Both the position numbers and the translations under genes were made by a program. A DNA stretch of 64,000 bases, taken from Bemisia tabaci (taxonomy: Eukaryota; Arthropoda; Insecta; Hemiptera; Aleyrodidae). Positions 22,524 to 37,200 of this stretch are shown here, piece by piece; positions within the stretch are counted from its first letter, which is position 1; every line of letters begins with the position of its first letter. The stretch is taken from NCBI RefSeq assembly GCF_918797505.1, contig NC_092793.1:68815660-68879659 (forward strand), written 5' to 3'. The notes under the pieces were generated by a model. It searched no databases, was not told where the DNA came from, and saw only the letters and a list, made by a program, of their open reading frames with translations.

Positions 22524-23694
22524 CATCGTACTCGCTTAGTTAAATAAGCTTTGATAATACAGATTTCTGATTGAACAAACAATCCTGAAACGATTTAGTA
22601 GGACATTTAAAATTTTCGTCTATCCTTCGACACCTCCTTCTATTTGATAAATAATTTACAAAAATAAACATTTTGTACGGTAATAAATGCAGACTTAAAC
22701 AATAAAAATCGATTGAAAACAAGAATGAAAAACAGGATTTCTTTGTGGGTGACTGGGATTTGTCATCCATTCAGTTTCTCCTGCAAAAGGAAGTTTAAAC
22801 CATTGTGGGAGGACAGTAAATATAACTGCGCAGGATACAGTTGAACTTATTGCTTCCGAGATAGGGCATCAGAGACTAGGCTGCTTCCACAAATTGCTTG
22901 CTTTAAATGTAATTGAAATGTGTCTAGAAAAATAATAGGAAGAAATGAAGAAAAAGAAACGTTAGAGCAACAAAGAAAATGAAAAGAGAGTGAAACTCCT
23001 CCTCTTATTATGGGGAGGAAGAGAATTGTCACAATTGGCGATAATGAGCAAGGCAGAAATGCAGCCAAACATGCATTAAAAAGCCAAAAAATTCACAATT
23101 TGAAGCCGATCTGCCATTTTACCCAGAGATGGCAAAGAGTAAGTTTTCAGAAAACGCATAAGGGTTAGAAAGAGTTATCTAGAATTATATATATAAAATA
23201 ATGACATTTCCTATGGGCCAAATTTTAGGTCAAATTTTAAAGCATTCAAAATAGGCAGTTTTGTAATCTCTATTTTTTTAACTTACAAAAATCTGGATAA
23301 AGTTTTACTGAAACTTTAAATTGAAATTTTTCGAACTTTTTAGATCAGCAACATTAAAAAGAATGGGAAATGGGAAGTTCCAATTTTTGGACATGCTTCA
23401 AAATCTCGAAAATTTTGTGAAAGTCCTTAAAAATTCTTTTGGAGGTCCTGGAAAAGCCCTGGGGTAATTTAACTAATTAGTATTTCTCGTAGACTCCTTC
23501 ATTCGGCATTGTAAGGGAGTCATGGACCATGCTGTGTGAAATGCACCTGAGATGCTAATGTGAGCTTTCCTAATGAATTTTTTCCCTTATCCTTTTGGTC
23601 CATTACATAGCACCGGGCTTCATTCTCTTGCTGATAAGTTCCAAATTAATTTTAGTCTCCTAAGGTTGGAAATTAAAAAATTACATAGATACTA

Positions 23695-25231
23695 TCAGTA
23701 GATTTTCTGTACCTCAACATTTTGCATGAGTGCAGGGCTAGAGCCAGTCCTAGAATGGGTAGGCGCGTGGTCTGGGGGGCTCAAACTTTCTGAGCCAAGT
23801 CTCTGATGACCACCTGGTGCTGAGGGTACTTTAGTTTTGGGTGGGTCAAAAAGTTTAGAGTCCTTTAGTTTAGGTCGCTTGTCATGATTTGTACCCATAT
23901 TTGACTCTGAAACATCCCACGCTTGGTTAAGTTCAGAATCATGACTAAGGAAATCACAAGTGAATAACTGTACTGTCGTAGCTGTTTGTTTTTGTTCATG
24001 CTTAAACAAAATTCCGATGAGATTCAAATATTTAAGGACACTCATATTCTGAAAATTCTAAGAGTGAGCAAACAACTCAAATTATTACTGAAGTTCCTGC
24101 TTTCAAAAGGTTTTGGATCTTCTTAAAGAGCTCAATTTCCACTTCAAACGAGTAATGAGTTGAGCTTTCACAGGCAGCACTGTCGTTCTTTCACAAAATA
24201 AATATCCAAAATAACTGTAGGAATGAGACCACAAAGAAGAGAAAAGATTCCACGCCAGCTAAATTTTGTTATTATTTTATACAATTTCCTTAACGACCTC
24301 CTAAGCTTGACAGACTTTGAAAATCAAGCATACCAACCCCTTACCAATTTTGAGGGGAACAAAAGAATAAAAATGTCAATTTGTAGCTTTTTTAAGCACA
24401 TTATGCAGCAAAAAAGTGCAAAGCCAGATTAGGCATCAAGGAGAGCTCTTCTTTCTACGCCAACTAGATGATAACAGAGGCGGCAGACCATCAAAAACTT
24501 CTGCACGTAGGCTCATCTGGGGATCTGATACAGCAGGAATGCCACAGCCCCTTTGGCAAACAAGAATAAATCCTACAGAAATCACTCTTCAGGCCAACTT
24601 TTCTCAAATTGACACGTTTCATATAAATGCATGTTATCCTCAGGAGGTCATGGATAACATTAGATCAAATAATAACGTTTTTTAGCCGGCACCAATTCTC
24701 TTCGTTTTATGGACAGTTTCCTTTTTAGGAGCTCTGATTAAAAAGAAAACAAATAATGCATAGGACAAAAATACAGGCTTACATTCCACAAGAGATATAT
24801 TATTTGATGTTTTCAACTGGACTGATCACCTTGACTAACTTCAGAATTTCTTTGTAGAAATTCTGTGTTGTGATCAATATTTTATCATACTCTCCTCTTA
24901 AAAGAAAAGAAAGTCTCTCGAGGAATTCAAACCCAAAAAAGTGAGAAGAAATTATAAACCAGTAGAAGTTACAATTTATATTATTTCTGGTTATGGAAAA
25001 TATTCAATAATTTTTCTGAGCAGATGATGAGATTCTTGAGGGAAACAAAAAGAGAAAATACATTGTTTCAAAATGTTTCACATCCAGCTCAAATTTCAAA
25101 CTATGCTAAGGAATTCGTCTTTCGGTAAATTATTTTTAAATCCAAAAATATTAGGGACTATCAGATGACCCACCCAGTTTTGATGCGAGCTTCAACGGGA
25201 GCTGCTGCTTGACGTGAACATTGGTTGCAAC
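23695..25231 (-). CDS. RhoGEF exons 28-29: C-terminal tail, splice choice uncertain
   Basis: Exon 28 starts after a clear TTTTAG acceptor and reads HVKQQLPLKLASKLGG. A donor GG/GTCATC at 25170 joins in frame to the acceptor CCTTAG at 23945, giving an 83-codon last exon (QAWDVSESN ... HSRTGSSPALMQ ... QKIY stop). The donor is weak. If unspliced, exon 28 reads six codons further to a TAA at 25153-25151, giving a shorter tail ending SSDSP. A stronger-looking donor (CTGG/GTGGGT) gives an early stop with the same acceptor. Confidence 0.65.
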
Positions 25232-28200
25232 CTAAAACAAAACAACAAAGAGAAAAGACATTAATAATATGTAGGTTACTATAAAAAAAATATAAAAGTT
25301 AACTTCCTTCTTAAAAAATTCTGACACAGTTATTAGTTAAAGGGGTTGCAAATCCGTCAGAACCGTAGTTTGTTTGTTGAAACACTGCCTTTCCACGGCT
25401 TTAGTGGAGCTGTTTGGATAATTTTCTCACTAGATGGCATTACACTTGCTTGCTGCTGTGGCCATAAACCTAAGCTTCGGACTGGTTTTCATGACCTCTC
25501 CAGGCTTGGAAGCAGATGATGGTGAGATGCATTACATAACTCATCAAATCGGCGAAAAAAATGGCTGCAGTTGATTTCCTGATTTGTCTTGATTGGATCA
25601 TTCAGATGTCAACATAAAATGGCATAAAATGTAAACTATAACAAATCAAAAACCCAGTGCCCGCTCAACAATCCAAAACCTTGATGAGCTGAAGAGCCAT
25701 TTGTTGGGCAGTCATCTTGGAAATCTGGTAAATCCATCAAGAGTTTAACACCACTCATTTTGTACATCCGCGGTCATCAGATAATTTTTGATGGGCTTGG
25801 ATGAATTTAACAAAACATCTATGGAACCATTTAGACCTGAAGAGCGGTCTTTGTTTCCTTCCTGATAGGCCTTAACTAGTGATGCACCAAACAGCATACC
25901 TATCGGAGGAAAAATTGTGCTGCCATAAGCTTCTCTTCTCAATGTCGAGAGTATCAGTTGTATACTGAATTTTAACGCACATTGGCAGAATCAACACTGT
26001 TTAAATATGCCTGTTCAGTAATTTTAAAATCTTACATTTCTAAGAAGTATAGAGCGCACTCGGTTGACAAGAATTTTTTAGCAATATTGGCACGGGAAAA
26101 TTATCTCAAAGTTGCATTTTTTGAGCTCCCATTTTAATGTGCATTGCTGAGGCAGCCAAGATTGTGTCTGAAAATATCTCTCCGGCTGTGGGTACACTTC
26201 CACTTACTTGGTGCCTCTGCTGCAATCCATAGTTTATGCGGCTATCCATAGTGGATGTCATCATGTTTTTCTTGGTAATGCCTGTTTTAACGGAAGCTTG
26301 AAAACGGCAAATTTGAATTTCTTTTCTGTTGGTTGATATCCTTAAAAAAATCCAGGAAAATTCCTGTAACCGAAGTGCAGTTTCTACTTTTGAAAATAAT
26401 TACCTAACAAGCTCACAGGGAAAAGCAACACATGAAAAGCAGCAACTCACTTTTTGCTGGTTAGTTGCACTGAGGAGGTTTATTGGCAGAGTGCTCGCCT
26501 TTGCCGGGTGCTGCTGTTTCCACTTGATTGAGTCTGCCTTCCGTTTTGGCGGGTCAGTAGGTGAGGGGTTGAGGTTGACTGGCGGCGGCTCTGACACAGC
26601 TCCGCTGAATTCGCTAGAAAATGGGTTCGTTGAGGTGGGTGGAGCTGATGTTGGCGAAGCAACTACAGGTAGGTTTGGACTTATCAGAAGACCTTTTGAT
26701 TCAAAAACTTGAAGCTTTCGATAGAGTTGGTCTCTTTGCGCTGCTATGTCTTTTTGTTTCATATCAAGCTCCTCCTGTAACACGTTAATGTCATTTAGAA
26801 AACTTAAAATTGTTCGTAAGAGTAGTTTGACTAGCTGGAAATATTTTTTTCACCATTGCTTTCCTTTTTTATGCGCTAACTTGGTGTTATTGTATCCAAA
26901 TATTCCACGTAACTTCTTTGTTATCATGGTTCTAGTAGATTTGCCAATTTATTGGTTTTGATGGTCGCAACTGAAAAGAAATGAGTTAACAGCTCTTTGA
27001 CGTGCCCTAACTGAAAGTACTAAAAATGCTGACAATTCCAAAATTCAACGTATCTGTGCGAGCCGTAAAACCAATAAGAGGTATCAAATTTACTGCTTTT
27101 TCCTGAATGAAATCATGATGAATGGCAAGGCAATCAAGGAAATAAATGTAAGAGAATGAGTTAATAACATTTCCTCCGATTTTCATGTTCATGCTGTTTG
27201 AGAGTATTCTATAAACTTTCTAATAGTGATGTCGGACTGTTATACTTTGAAAAAATTAAGTGAACCTGTAAATTTTGAGACACTAAATTTGAGGTGCTTG
27301 TTTTGAAATTTCACCAATATTATTAGTTTATGACTACATTTCTTTAATTCACCTCAAAAATTACAGGAAAATAGCATTCCATCTTAATCTTCATTGCACC
27401 TAGGCCAAGTGTATTCTTCTAAATAAAATTATTTGAAGAGGGTTGTTACTTTACTAATTATAAGAAGAAGATAAACAGTTTTACCGAACGTCTATCTAGC
27501 TCCTCTTTCTTTTCCTTCAGGTATTTTTCTTCAGATTCTTTCTCTCTCTGCCACACTTCTTTTTCATGCGTCAGCCGATCTTGCAAATTTCTTAATTCCT
27601 CTAGCTGCTGATTGGGTCGATAAACAGATTTCCTTTCTTTAAGTCCTACTCCAACAAAAGTTCCACAATCTTCGAGGTTGAACTGTGATTTGTAAGCAGA
27701 CAACTGAGCTTGAAGACTGAAAGAAAATTAAACATAAGATAAAAATTTGTCGTAGATAAAAGAAACCAACCCCTTAATTTATGGAGAGGGGAAAAAATGT
27801 ATGGAATTGCTCTCTAGAATGTGACACAGGTCAACAAGATAAGGGCAAAATCATGCGGTGAGAGGTGCTTGTTTAGAGCAAGAATCACCTTCTTTCACAC
27901 TTGAAAAGCTGCTCTTGCAGACCAAAGTTTCTCAACCGATGTAGAGGGTCAGAACAGGCAGTCAACATATGGCTCAAGAATAAGGATTCTGATTTTTGTG
28001 CATAGGGCATATGAAAGATGATTGACCAAAGATGAAGGAGGAGGATAGGTAGAAAAGTAAGATAAGGTACAAAATAGTTCAATTATTTCATCTCTTTATT
28101 TGTCGTTTGACTTATCAGTTTAAGAGATGAATTCCTCTTGGTAATTCATTTTTATTATGCTTTGAACGTGAAATTAACAGCTTACCTATCTATTGTCGTC

Positions 28201-31200
28201 ATTTGCTGGGCGATAACGCAGGACAGTGTGTAAATGTGATGCGATAGCTGCATGGCAGCCAACTGGTGCTCTTGACCTATTGTTTGCAAGGCTCGGTTTG
28301 AGCTTTTGATTAAATCGATTTGTTCTGTGGTAGAAAGGCCATCCGTGACTGAAAGCGCTGGCTGATTTTCATGCACAGACCCAGAATCTGAATTGTTCCA
28401 TGCTAACTGCTCCTGAAATGAAGGAAAGTTTTGATGATGCAGGAGACAGTTGTTCAGACAGATTGTTCAAACGTTAAAAGCGAGAATTTGCTTCGATTTT
28501 TTTGTACGTCTTCTCTTCACCTAGCTAGAGTCTCTGTCTAAAATTCTGGGCAAATAAAAAAAATGTTTCAACGTTTTTCTAGGTCAAAAGGTTTCACAAC
28601 ATGCTGATCTCTGGCAATAGTTCATTTCAGTTGCCCTTCGGATTTCCTCTTTCAACTGCCAAACCTCACTCTCATGGGTAATAATACTCTTTACAATGGC
28701 GTTGTACAGCCGTTTATTTTACTTTAAAATATTCTAATCTAAAAGAGCTCTATTTGGCATCACGACACCTTTCCTTCCTTGCAAATTACAATTTCTGATT
28801 GCCTAACCAAAGGATCAATCTTGGATCAGCCCCCCTTGGCCTTGCCAAGCCAACCTTGGCTGAGTATTTAGGCTGTTAGGATATACACCCTTTGACGTTC
28901 CGGCCATCCTCCAACTTAATACCTTGCTGAGCTTGCATCCTCTTCATCTTGCACTACAACCACTTGATCATCAGCAAAAAATAGAGTATAAAGTAGGCCA
29001 TCATCTCTCAGCATGATGCCTACTGCCAACCTTATTTAAGATATCTGTTGAACCCGAACTAAAGAAATGGAAGAGGAGGTGTGCAACTTCTGCAATATTT
29101 TCTTCCATTCCTTTAGTATGGGTTCAACAGAGATCTTAAATAAGGTTGGCAACAAGTAACACCTTTGCTTCAGCCCCTTTATTGCTAAAAACCCTATAGA
29201 TAATCCTCCATGGAATTTCATTCTTGCATAGGTCTCATTATAAAATTCTTTAATAACACCCATCAGCCCCCAACTAAAGACTTTTGATCAAGGCTTTACA
29301 GTGTTGTGATACAATTTTGGGTCACAAAAATAACAACAGTTCGTCATACAGCAAGTGATTGCAAAAAAAATGTATGCTTACCTGAACGATTGAAGCGACT
29401 TCCTGCCACATTTTCTGGGTGTCATGTTCCTCAGCCACCAGGTGGGAATAAGAGGGTGGGTTTGGTAGGTTGGTAATTCCTGAAGCTGCCAATAACTTCA
29501 ACTGCAAAGCCATTTTTTCTTCAAGGATTAAGGCTTGTTCTACATCTTTTTGCCGTAGAATTCCTGCAAGGAGAATAAAAGATTGATCAGTTCAAGCTAA
29601 GATACAAGATTGAGCTGAGCTGAACTGGATTATAAGCAGCGGTATTGATTCTATGACTAACTTCAAACTCAAAACTGTGACATACCTACTTGAAATTTTT
29701 ATGTAAGCAACGTCCACTAAAAGAGGCAATCTCACTAAAGGGAGCAGGAATCTTGAAAAGAAAATGGGGAAAAGGCACTTCTAACACTAATTTTCGACTA
29801 TGATAGGATCTCTTGATGAGACACAGACAAATAATACGATTTAATTACTCATGGAGAAAAATAAAAAAAAAAAGCAAAAAAGGAAAGAGATGACAAACTT
29901 TTATCATCATGATACTTAGAGAATATACTAATAGGCAACCTGTGCAATTTTTTCTTCCTCCTAAATGGTTTCCATTTTTTTCTCTTTTTATTCAATTTGT
30001 ATAGGTAATTTATTTTTGTTGTTTGAAATACCAGCTGGTTGAAAATTCACACTATTTAGAGCACATTCTGGCAGCAGAAGGAACATGCTGAATATTAGGA
30101 TTGTATGCTAATTGAGGATGAAAAATCTCATTTTCTGTTTTTTGAAATGGGTTAGAGATAGGGGCATGTGAGCGACCTAAAAGTTCAATTGATGCAAGGA
30201 GGTGAACAAGGTATTGGTACTCAAGTATGAAGGCTGAACATGCAGTAATGAGAGTTGAAACATGACATGAGGATGTGCGATGTTTACAAAAAATCCTGAG
30301 TAGTTTGTGTAATTTTTAGTGGCTTGTGTTGGGGCTCAAATTTTGTGTAAGTCGACCTTCATTAACTAATGGCTGCACATATATTTATCTTAATGTTGTG
30401 AAAGGTTTATGTATGGTCTACATGGACTTAAAAAATAAATAAATAAATAAAATAAATAAGAACGTAATAACAATAAAAAAGCATAAGTTTAGAGGATAAC
30501 CTAGACAATTTTTTGCTGAAATGAGAGCTAAGTTGATCTAAGTATGGAGGACTAGCACCATCAAATAGGCCGTGGATTACAAGTGATATTTTGTTACCCT
30601 GAAGCATGAAAAAGTGTACGTTTGAGGCACATGACTTTGATGAGCATGTTGGTAGATTGCAATTCAGTAAATACTTGAACTGGAGGTAGGTGTTCTTTTG
30701 ACAATTTATGTTTGAATAATTTAATGCTTTTACTCGCGATAATATCTATATGTGTGGTCTGGTCTAATTGCTTGAATGATAAAAGACATTTTTGATAGCA
30801 AACCAATTTTGATACAGATTCAAAATAACAACTAATGCAGGGTGGAATTTCGTTTTCCTTTTATTCAAGTTACGACATAAAGTGATGAATTAAGTTCATA
30901 GCAAGTGAAATACTGGCTTATAACTGATCTCTATTGAAAAATGAGTCATGAGCAAAAAGGATTGGGTTAGAATTGAGTCACCGAAAAGGAGGTAAACTAT
31001 CAAGTTTTAGGGGTTGAAGCATAGATGAGAAAGGCATGTGGATACTGTGCAGGGGGCACTCAAATAATTACGGGGAGGAAACCCAAAGGAGGCAAGCATA
31101 TCATTTGGACATTATTTACCTCGAAATCCTAAATCTACCGAAGAGCACAAAAAAGAGAGAAAATACGAAGTATGTACAAAAGACTGAAATTTCTCAAACT

Positions 31201-34200
31201 CACACTGTGTGATTGAAAATATACAGTCTGAGGGTACTCTGAATTTACTCATTTTAGAGGAGGGAGGATAGAAATAGACATCATACAAACAGATGCCTGA
31301 GGTAAAAGGCAAAATATTGGGGAATAAACTTTTTAGAAGGTGCGCCATTTTTACAGAGCTAATGTGGGAAACAGGTATCGACAGAGTAACAACCACATCG
31401 GAAAAACCTACTCATTTTTTTTCCTTTTTAAAAGCTGTGACTAGAAAATTCTCTGTCTACAGTTTAAGTTCATACAGCACATGTTCAAGTTCATGGACAA
31501 GAAGAAGGGAAACATAAGTTGTTGATTTGCTACGTAAAGAAATAATTGAGCGACTAGAAAAAATCCCTGCTCTGATGAATCTGCAGGCTTTAACCCTTTT
31601 TAGTAATGAGAAAAGTGAGTTTGGCAATATTTTGAAGAAGGCCTGTCAAAGGGTACTTCTCAATTGCGGTGTTTCAATGCAGCATTAAGTGAAATTATTT
31701 TTTCGGGCATAATGTATTATGAATGAAGTGCTACTGCCCCTTACGTGCCCTTTAGAGTACTAGAGGGAGTGGGTGTCAAAAATTGTAAATTTGGTTTTAA
31801 ATCATTCGTAAGGGGCCCCTCAGATATAAAGTAATATATGCTCAAGATAAATTATACATGTAAGACTAATATACAGAAAAAAAGAGAGAATGCAAAGATT
31901 TTTATGTACCTGTAATCTGTTTTATTTGAGCTTGACTGGCGTCCATCTGTTTTTGCCTTTGCTCAGCAGTCATGGATGCTCTATCTTCGTCGTCATCTAA
32001 TGGACAATTTTGAACAGCAGATCTGTTGAAAAACCAATGTAAAATCATAATGATGCCGGATAATTTTTGAGCCACCAGTTTCCTAATCTCTATCCGATGA
32101 AGGATATCAAAATTTGAATTTTCAATTTTAACCCCTATAGAACTAAAGAACAAATAAAGCATGACTTTGCTGTCTTTGCCAGAACTGATAGGCAAAGGAT
32201 ACTTGGTGTCAACATTTGCAAAGTTTCAATAATTTCGTGAAAGAGGACATTTTTTCTTACATCTTCTTTCAGTAACATCTGCACCCTTTTTTTTATTTAC
32301 ATATGGACTGAGTTAAGCAGAAAGGAACCAACCCACATTTTGGAAAAAATTGAGTTATGAGTGGTTTTGAACTCAACCACTGCTCTACTATCTATCGCCA
32401 AAAATTCTAAGTTTTTGTTGGAGCAAATTTTGCAGAAATTGAACTTGAAGTTTATCTTTTACATTGAGTCTTATGCAGGAGCCAAACTTTAAACCTCTTT
32501 TTCTCGGTTCGATCCCGATGTGGCTTGGTTCCTTTCTGGTTAACTCCGTCCATATAATCTTTGACACTGTTGTAATAATTTAGATTTTCTCGTACCAAAA
32601 ATATTAGACAGACATTACTTTTTTAGGAATTTAGCAGATTGTGCTATTTTTTCCTTCTTCTACCTTTTGACTAGGAAAAGGTCCCTCATTGTCTAGCCTC
32701 TACTCAGATGTTAATGATCTTCTGAAGATGAAAGGCAGCTCTGTGTCCATTTCTTGGGCTTTCGTCCAGGCTGCCTCTACAGAGCTTTGTTGCGGAAGAG
32801 TTAGATGAAAGTGTGAGTATCTCTATGATCTCATCATCATTCACTAAGGTGAAACTACTGTGTTTGTAGCCAAAAATGAATGTGTTTAACAACCTTCTTG
32901 AAAAATAAATTGACTCGAAGGTTTTTTTCTCTTTAGAATCATGCAATTAGTGAGATTTCCATTTTTTTTTCAGCAACAAACATTGATGCTGACTAAAATC
33001 CAACTATACGGTTTGAAAGATCTTTTTTCAGCTTTCATACAGTGAATTGGTTTGTTTACTTGGAGCACACAGCAGCCAAAGATTGATTGAATTTACTGCA
33101 GCCATATCAAGAAATTTTCATTCAACTCTAACGATCAGTTCTCAAATATTTATCTCAGCTATTTTTTAAGGTAGGAAAACAATTTCTGTCAAGTTAATGA
33201 GAAAATTATTGAATCTCTGTTACGAAATGAGTGAAGAGGCAATGAATTAATTTTTTATAAAACCCTCTTCTACAGTTAATTAATTTTTCATAAAACCCTC
33301 TTCTAATTCCCTCTGGATCTGTTTTGCTTTGAGGCAAAAATGGGAGAGTAACATCCTTAAGTCAGGAGCTGAGAAGTTGTAAACTCTTTTTACTATAATC
33401 ATGACCACTGGTAGAGAGCGAGTAGAAAGAAATGGTGAAAAGAAGTTGAGTTTTGAGTTTTATTTTTCATTATTTTTTCTTTTTTTGCACTTTAATTATC
33501 AATAAAAATGTAAAGATACCTGGAAATGACAAAAATTCATAGTCTACAAAGATACGTACCTAATGGCTTCAACCCAAACTCGTTTATCCTTTGGTTTATG
33601 AACTTTCAATTCAAACATTTCAGGTTCAGCAGGATTTGATGATATCAAGTAGATACCACGGGAGTCAGTACCAGCTTTTTCCCGGACTAGAAGTTTTTGA
33701 AGAGAGACTACACCCGCCTGAAATAAAGAAAAAAAAAGGATTATTCATGCTTTGAGAGCAACACGTCGACTGCAGAGAGATCGTTCAGTATACATAATAT
33801 AAATTAGTAATAGTGGGCTCATATATTTTGAGTCCATTTCATACAGTTAAAGCGTTTAGAAAAAATGATTCTTTCCCAATGAATTAGAAATGTAGAAACA
33901 TGGAAAATTTAAAACTGTGGACCTTAATGAACATTTCACTTATAATTACAGCAACTTTTGGCCATTCGTGTATGAACAGGGTGGTTCATTTTTTCTGCAT
34001 TGAAAAATCCTGGCATTTCCTCGGCTATATTTACTGGACAAAAAAAATGGCTAGGAAGGATTAAAAACTTTCTAATTGCGGACTTCCTAAATTTTCAATT
34101 TATTTTTGCTACACCACCTAAAATACAGTGAAGAAGAGGAAAAGAAAAAAAAGGGGAATAAGAGGATAAACTCCGGAAAATCTTACAGGTGAAGTTCCTG

Positions 34201-37200
34201 GAGAGAAAAACATTACTTAAAAAAGAAAAAGAAACAAAATATAGAATTTCCATGATGAAAACACTTACCTTATTGTCAGGAGTAAAAAAAGTGTACTTAT
34301 TGTTATTTTCTGATAAAAACAACAAGATGTCGGATAATACGATCATGAGAACATATTGCATCTTGCTTCTTCCCTGCATTAACATTGTAACACCTTCAAA
34401 CCTGTAAAAAATAATGGCAGAGAATTCAGTAAAATAAAATGCCCTAAAAACATCGATTGTATATGTTCATTTGAATCAATTCAAGTCTACAAATTCACCT
34501 TGACTTAATTATGAAGCTCTATACATGTTGCATCCTTCACACTTCAACATCTCTGATCAAACACAACATCTAAAAAGTTTCAACATAGTTCAAAGCTTAT
34601 CTCTGAAGCTTGTAATTTCTGACATATCTCTCTGATGCTTATAGTTTTTAGCATACCTCTAAATATGGCGGCTGGAGTTAAACTACCAAATTTGGTTTAA
34701 TTTCCATGGATTCGGCTATAAAAACAGCTCATTTCACTGGCTTCATCATGATATGAGTTATGCAGTAGCTACTCTCAGACATTGATGAAATTTTTATTAA
34801 GGATTTTGTCTGAAAAATTCAAACTAAAAATCATAAAATCTTGATGATGGAGGGAAAATAATCAGATTGAAGAATACCTTAGTTTACGATTGTCTGAGAG
34901 GATATCAGATTTTCTAAATTTAAGGCCGCGGTACATGGTGAAAGATTTAACATCAATTTTATTGTAAATTTCTAATTTCCTATCCTCCTTCTCTTTTTCT
35001 GCCACTTTTTCATCGACTTCCACTAGGATTTCCTGCAAAAAAAGGAAATAACTTTAACAAGGCTGTAAAGACAAATAATTAACCCTTTCATAATTACGAA
35101 CGGAGCACCTGCATTCAGCAATACTATGTCGTTCCCGTAACATTTCAAAAATGATTTTGTGACTGCGCTCAATTCTGATTGGTCGTTGCACTCAAAAAGA
35201 CGCACGCAGTTGGAAATTTACAAATGCAGTGAAAATTAGTGCAGCATTTTTCCGTACTTTTGGATTGAAATTGTGTGACCTCTCCTAAATTGTTCATAAT
35301 TGTCATTAACGCAGCTTTGCGTCTTTTTTTTGTCAGATTCAAGGATTTAGTCCGAAAAGTGAACTAAATCCAGTCGCAGAAATTTACATCATTACTCAAC
35401 AACCTCAACTCAGCAGTATTCACATTAGTAGCTCTTTCTGTGAAGCAGAATCTAAACTACAACTTTAGACACTTCCTGTCAGAGTGTGCTTCAACTCATT
35501 TGCATGGCAATCAATCTCATTTGTTTGCCTGAAAAATTGTTTCTCCTTTTAAATTTTATTCATAAATCAACTAAACGGTATATCTAAGAAGAATACAACA
35601 TATTTACTTGAGAGACAGCACATTTTTAATTTAAATTCTTTCAGTGTCGGAGGCTGACAAACGTCCAAAAGAATTTCAAATCATCAACAGTCTTCTATTT
35701 AAGAACCTAAAGAGGTACATTTCTGGACATAAAAATGAGTTTACTATTTAGTAGAGCACTGACCTTGACAAGAGCTAAGGCTCTGGCTAGTTTTTCATGC
35801 TCTTCCTTGTTTTCCTTGGAGGTTTTAATCAAAGGTTCAATCAACAATGGATACTTTGTGAGCCTTTGCGTGACGAAGAGGATACACTCAGGAATACCTT
35901 TTTTCTTCAAAAGAGGATTTGCCTAAAAATGAAGAGAAAATTACTTATGTCAGCGTTCAAAAAGATAAAGACCACATTTTCTTTTCAATTAAAGTAATGC
36001 CCCAATTCTTTGGCCACTGATTTTCCGACTGCAAAAACCAGTTCATTGGGCAAGAATTGAATATACATGTTTCTCCATGTTTTGTCCCCCCAAATAAATA
36101 ACTACGTTTTACAGATTAAATAAAAAAATGCCTACGTTTGTGCTATCAGGTTACAAACAGAGCCTGAAATGGCACTTTTTCTGTCTTTTTTTGGTGGTTT
36201 CAATTATTTGACTTTTTCAATATTCGACGCTCTCCTCCCCATAAATCGACGGATAATCTGCAAATTGCTGTATTTGTGAGGTGCAATTCCCAGGATTTAA
36301 CATACATATTTAAATTTAAAGGCATGTTTCCATTTTTTTTGTATTGCTCCTGCCAACACACTTCTGTGTACACACACACCTGTACAATTCAGTCGCCAAA
36401 ACCAATACTGGAATCCTCATTAGCAATTATAACATCTTGCGATAAAGTTTTGAATGAGCCTTGCTCCAAAGATAAGTGAGCCCATAGAGAGCAAAACTAT
36501 TGAGCAGCGACATGCAGAAAATCGCCATGAAATAACACTAGTCATATTATAAGCAACTTCAGGGTTGGTCAGTTATGACTGGAGTGTGGATGGACGCATT
36601 AAAATATTTCTGTGTATAGTTTTGTACTTTCTTCAACTTAACATGGATATTCCTTCACACAAATAAGATTTCCACAATATTATCTTGGATTTCATTTATT
36701 ACTTAAATATTTATTTATTTTAGATTTTCTTCTACATAACCGAGAACTTTCCAATGTTACCTTGGAAAATGAATGTCAAACTGAAACTAGAGAAATTGGG
36801 CAATCAAAGCTACTTTTGCTACTCTCATAAGCAATGCAAAATTCAATGAAAATGCGAAAATTTTACTGGATTCAAAATATTTCTCAAATTAAAAATTTTG
36901 GAGGTTATCTAGGATTTTCCCTACAATCGTGCAAGAATAAAAATCAAAGGATTCAACTTTAGAACCAGTTAGGCAACATTAAGTTTAAAATTGTGTACAT
37001 CATTACTAAAAAACCAAAATTCCATCTGATCTGAGATTTTTCACTGATAGACTGATTTAGTCATTACACCATTCTTGCAATTATCTACCCATCAATTTGC
37101 ATACCAAAACAATGGCACATAACCTCAGGTCCAAATTCCAGAGACATGTTTGTAAAATTAATTGTTTTAATTCATTACAATAAAGTCATTGACAAATCAT

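Larger units (their letters stand above)
16336..23694. other. Convergent intergenic region with 3' UTRs, no gene seen
   Basis: The stretch between the convergent PI4KA and RhoGEF stop codons is uniformly A+T-rich. All ORFs are below 90 codons, lack family motifs and are not joined by consistent splice signals. It holds candidate polyadenylation signals for both genes and the homopolymer runs T21 (17591), T23 (19302), A16 (20393) and A17 (21843). No RNA gene or convincing repeat family was identified. Confidence 0.7.

Noticed and set aside
17106..23068. Small ORFs of 60-90 codons on both strands
   Set aside because: None shows a conserved motif, a splice context or unusual codon use. They are expected by chance in A+T-rich DNA.
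26329..26712. 127-codon plus-strand ORF
   Set aside because: Antisense to the coiled-coil exon 26774-26451, which is supported by phase and homology.
32500..32525. Possible tRNA gene from the B-box GGTTCGATCCC
   Set aside because: No A-box, no cloverleaf arms and no acceptor stem could be drawn. The box lies at a MITE inverted-repeat border.
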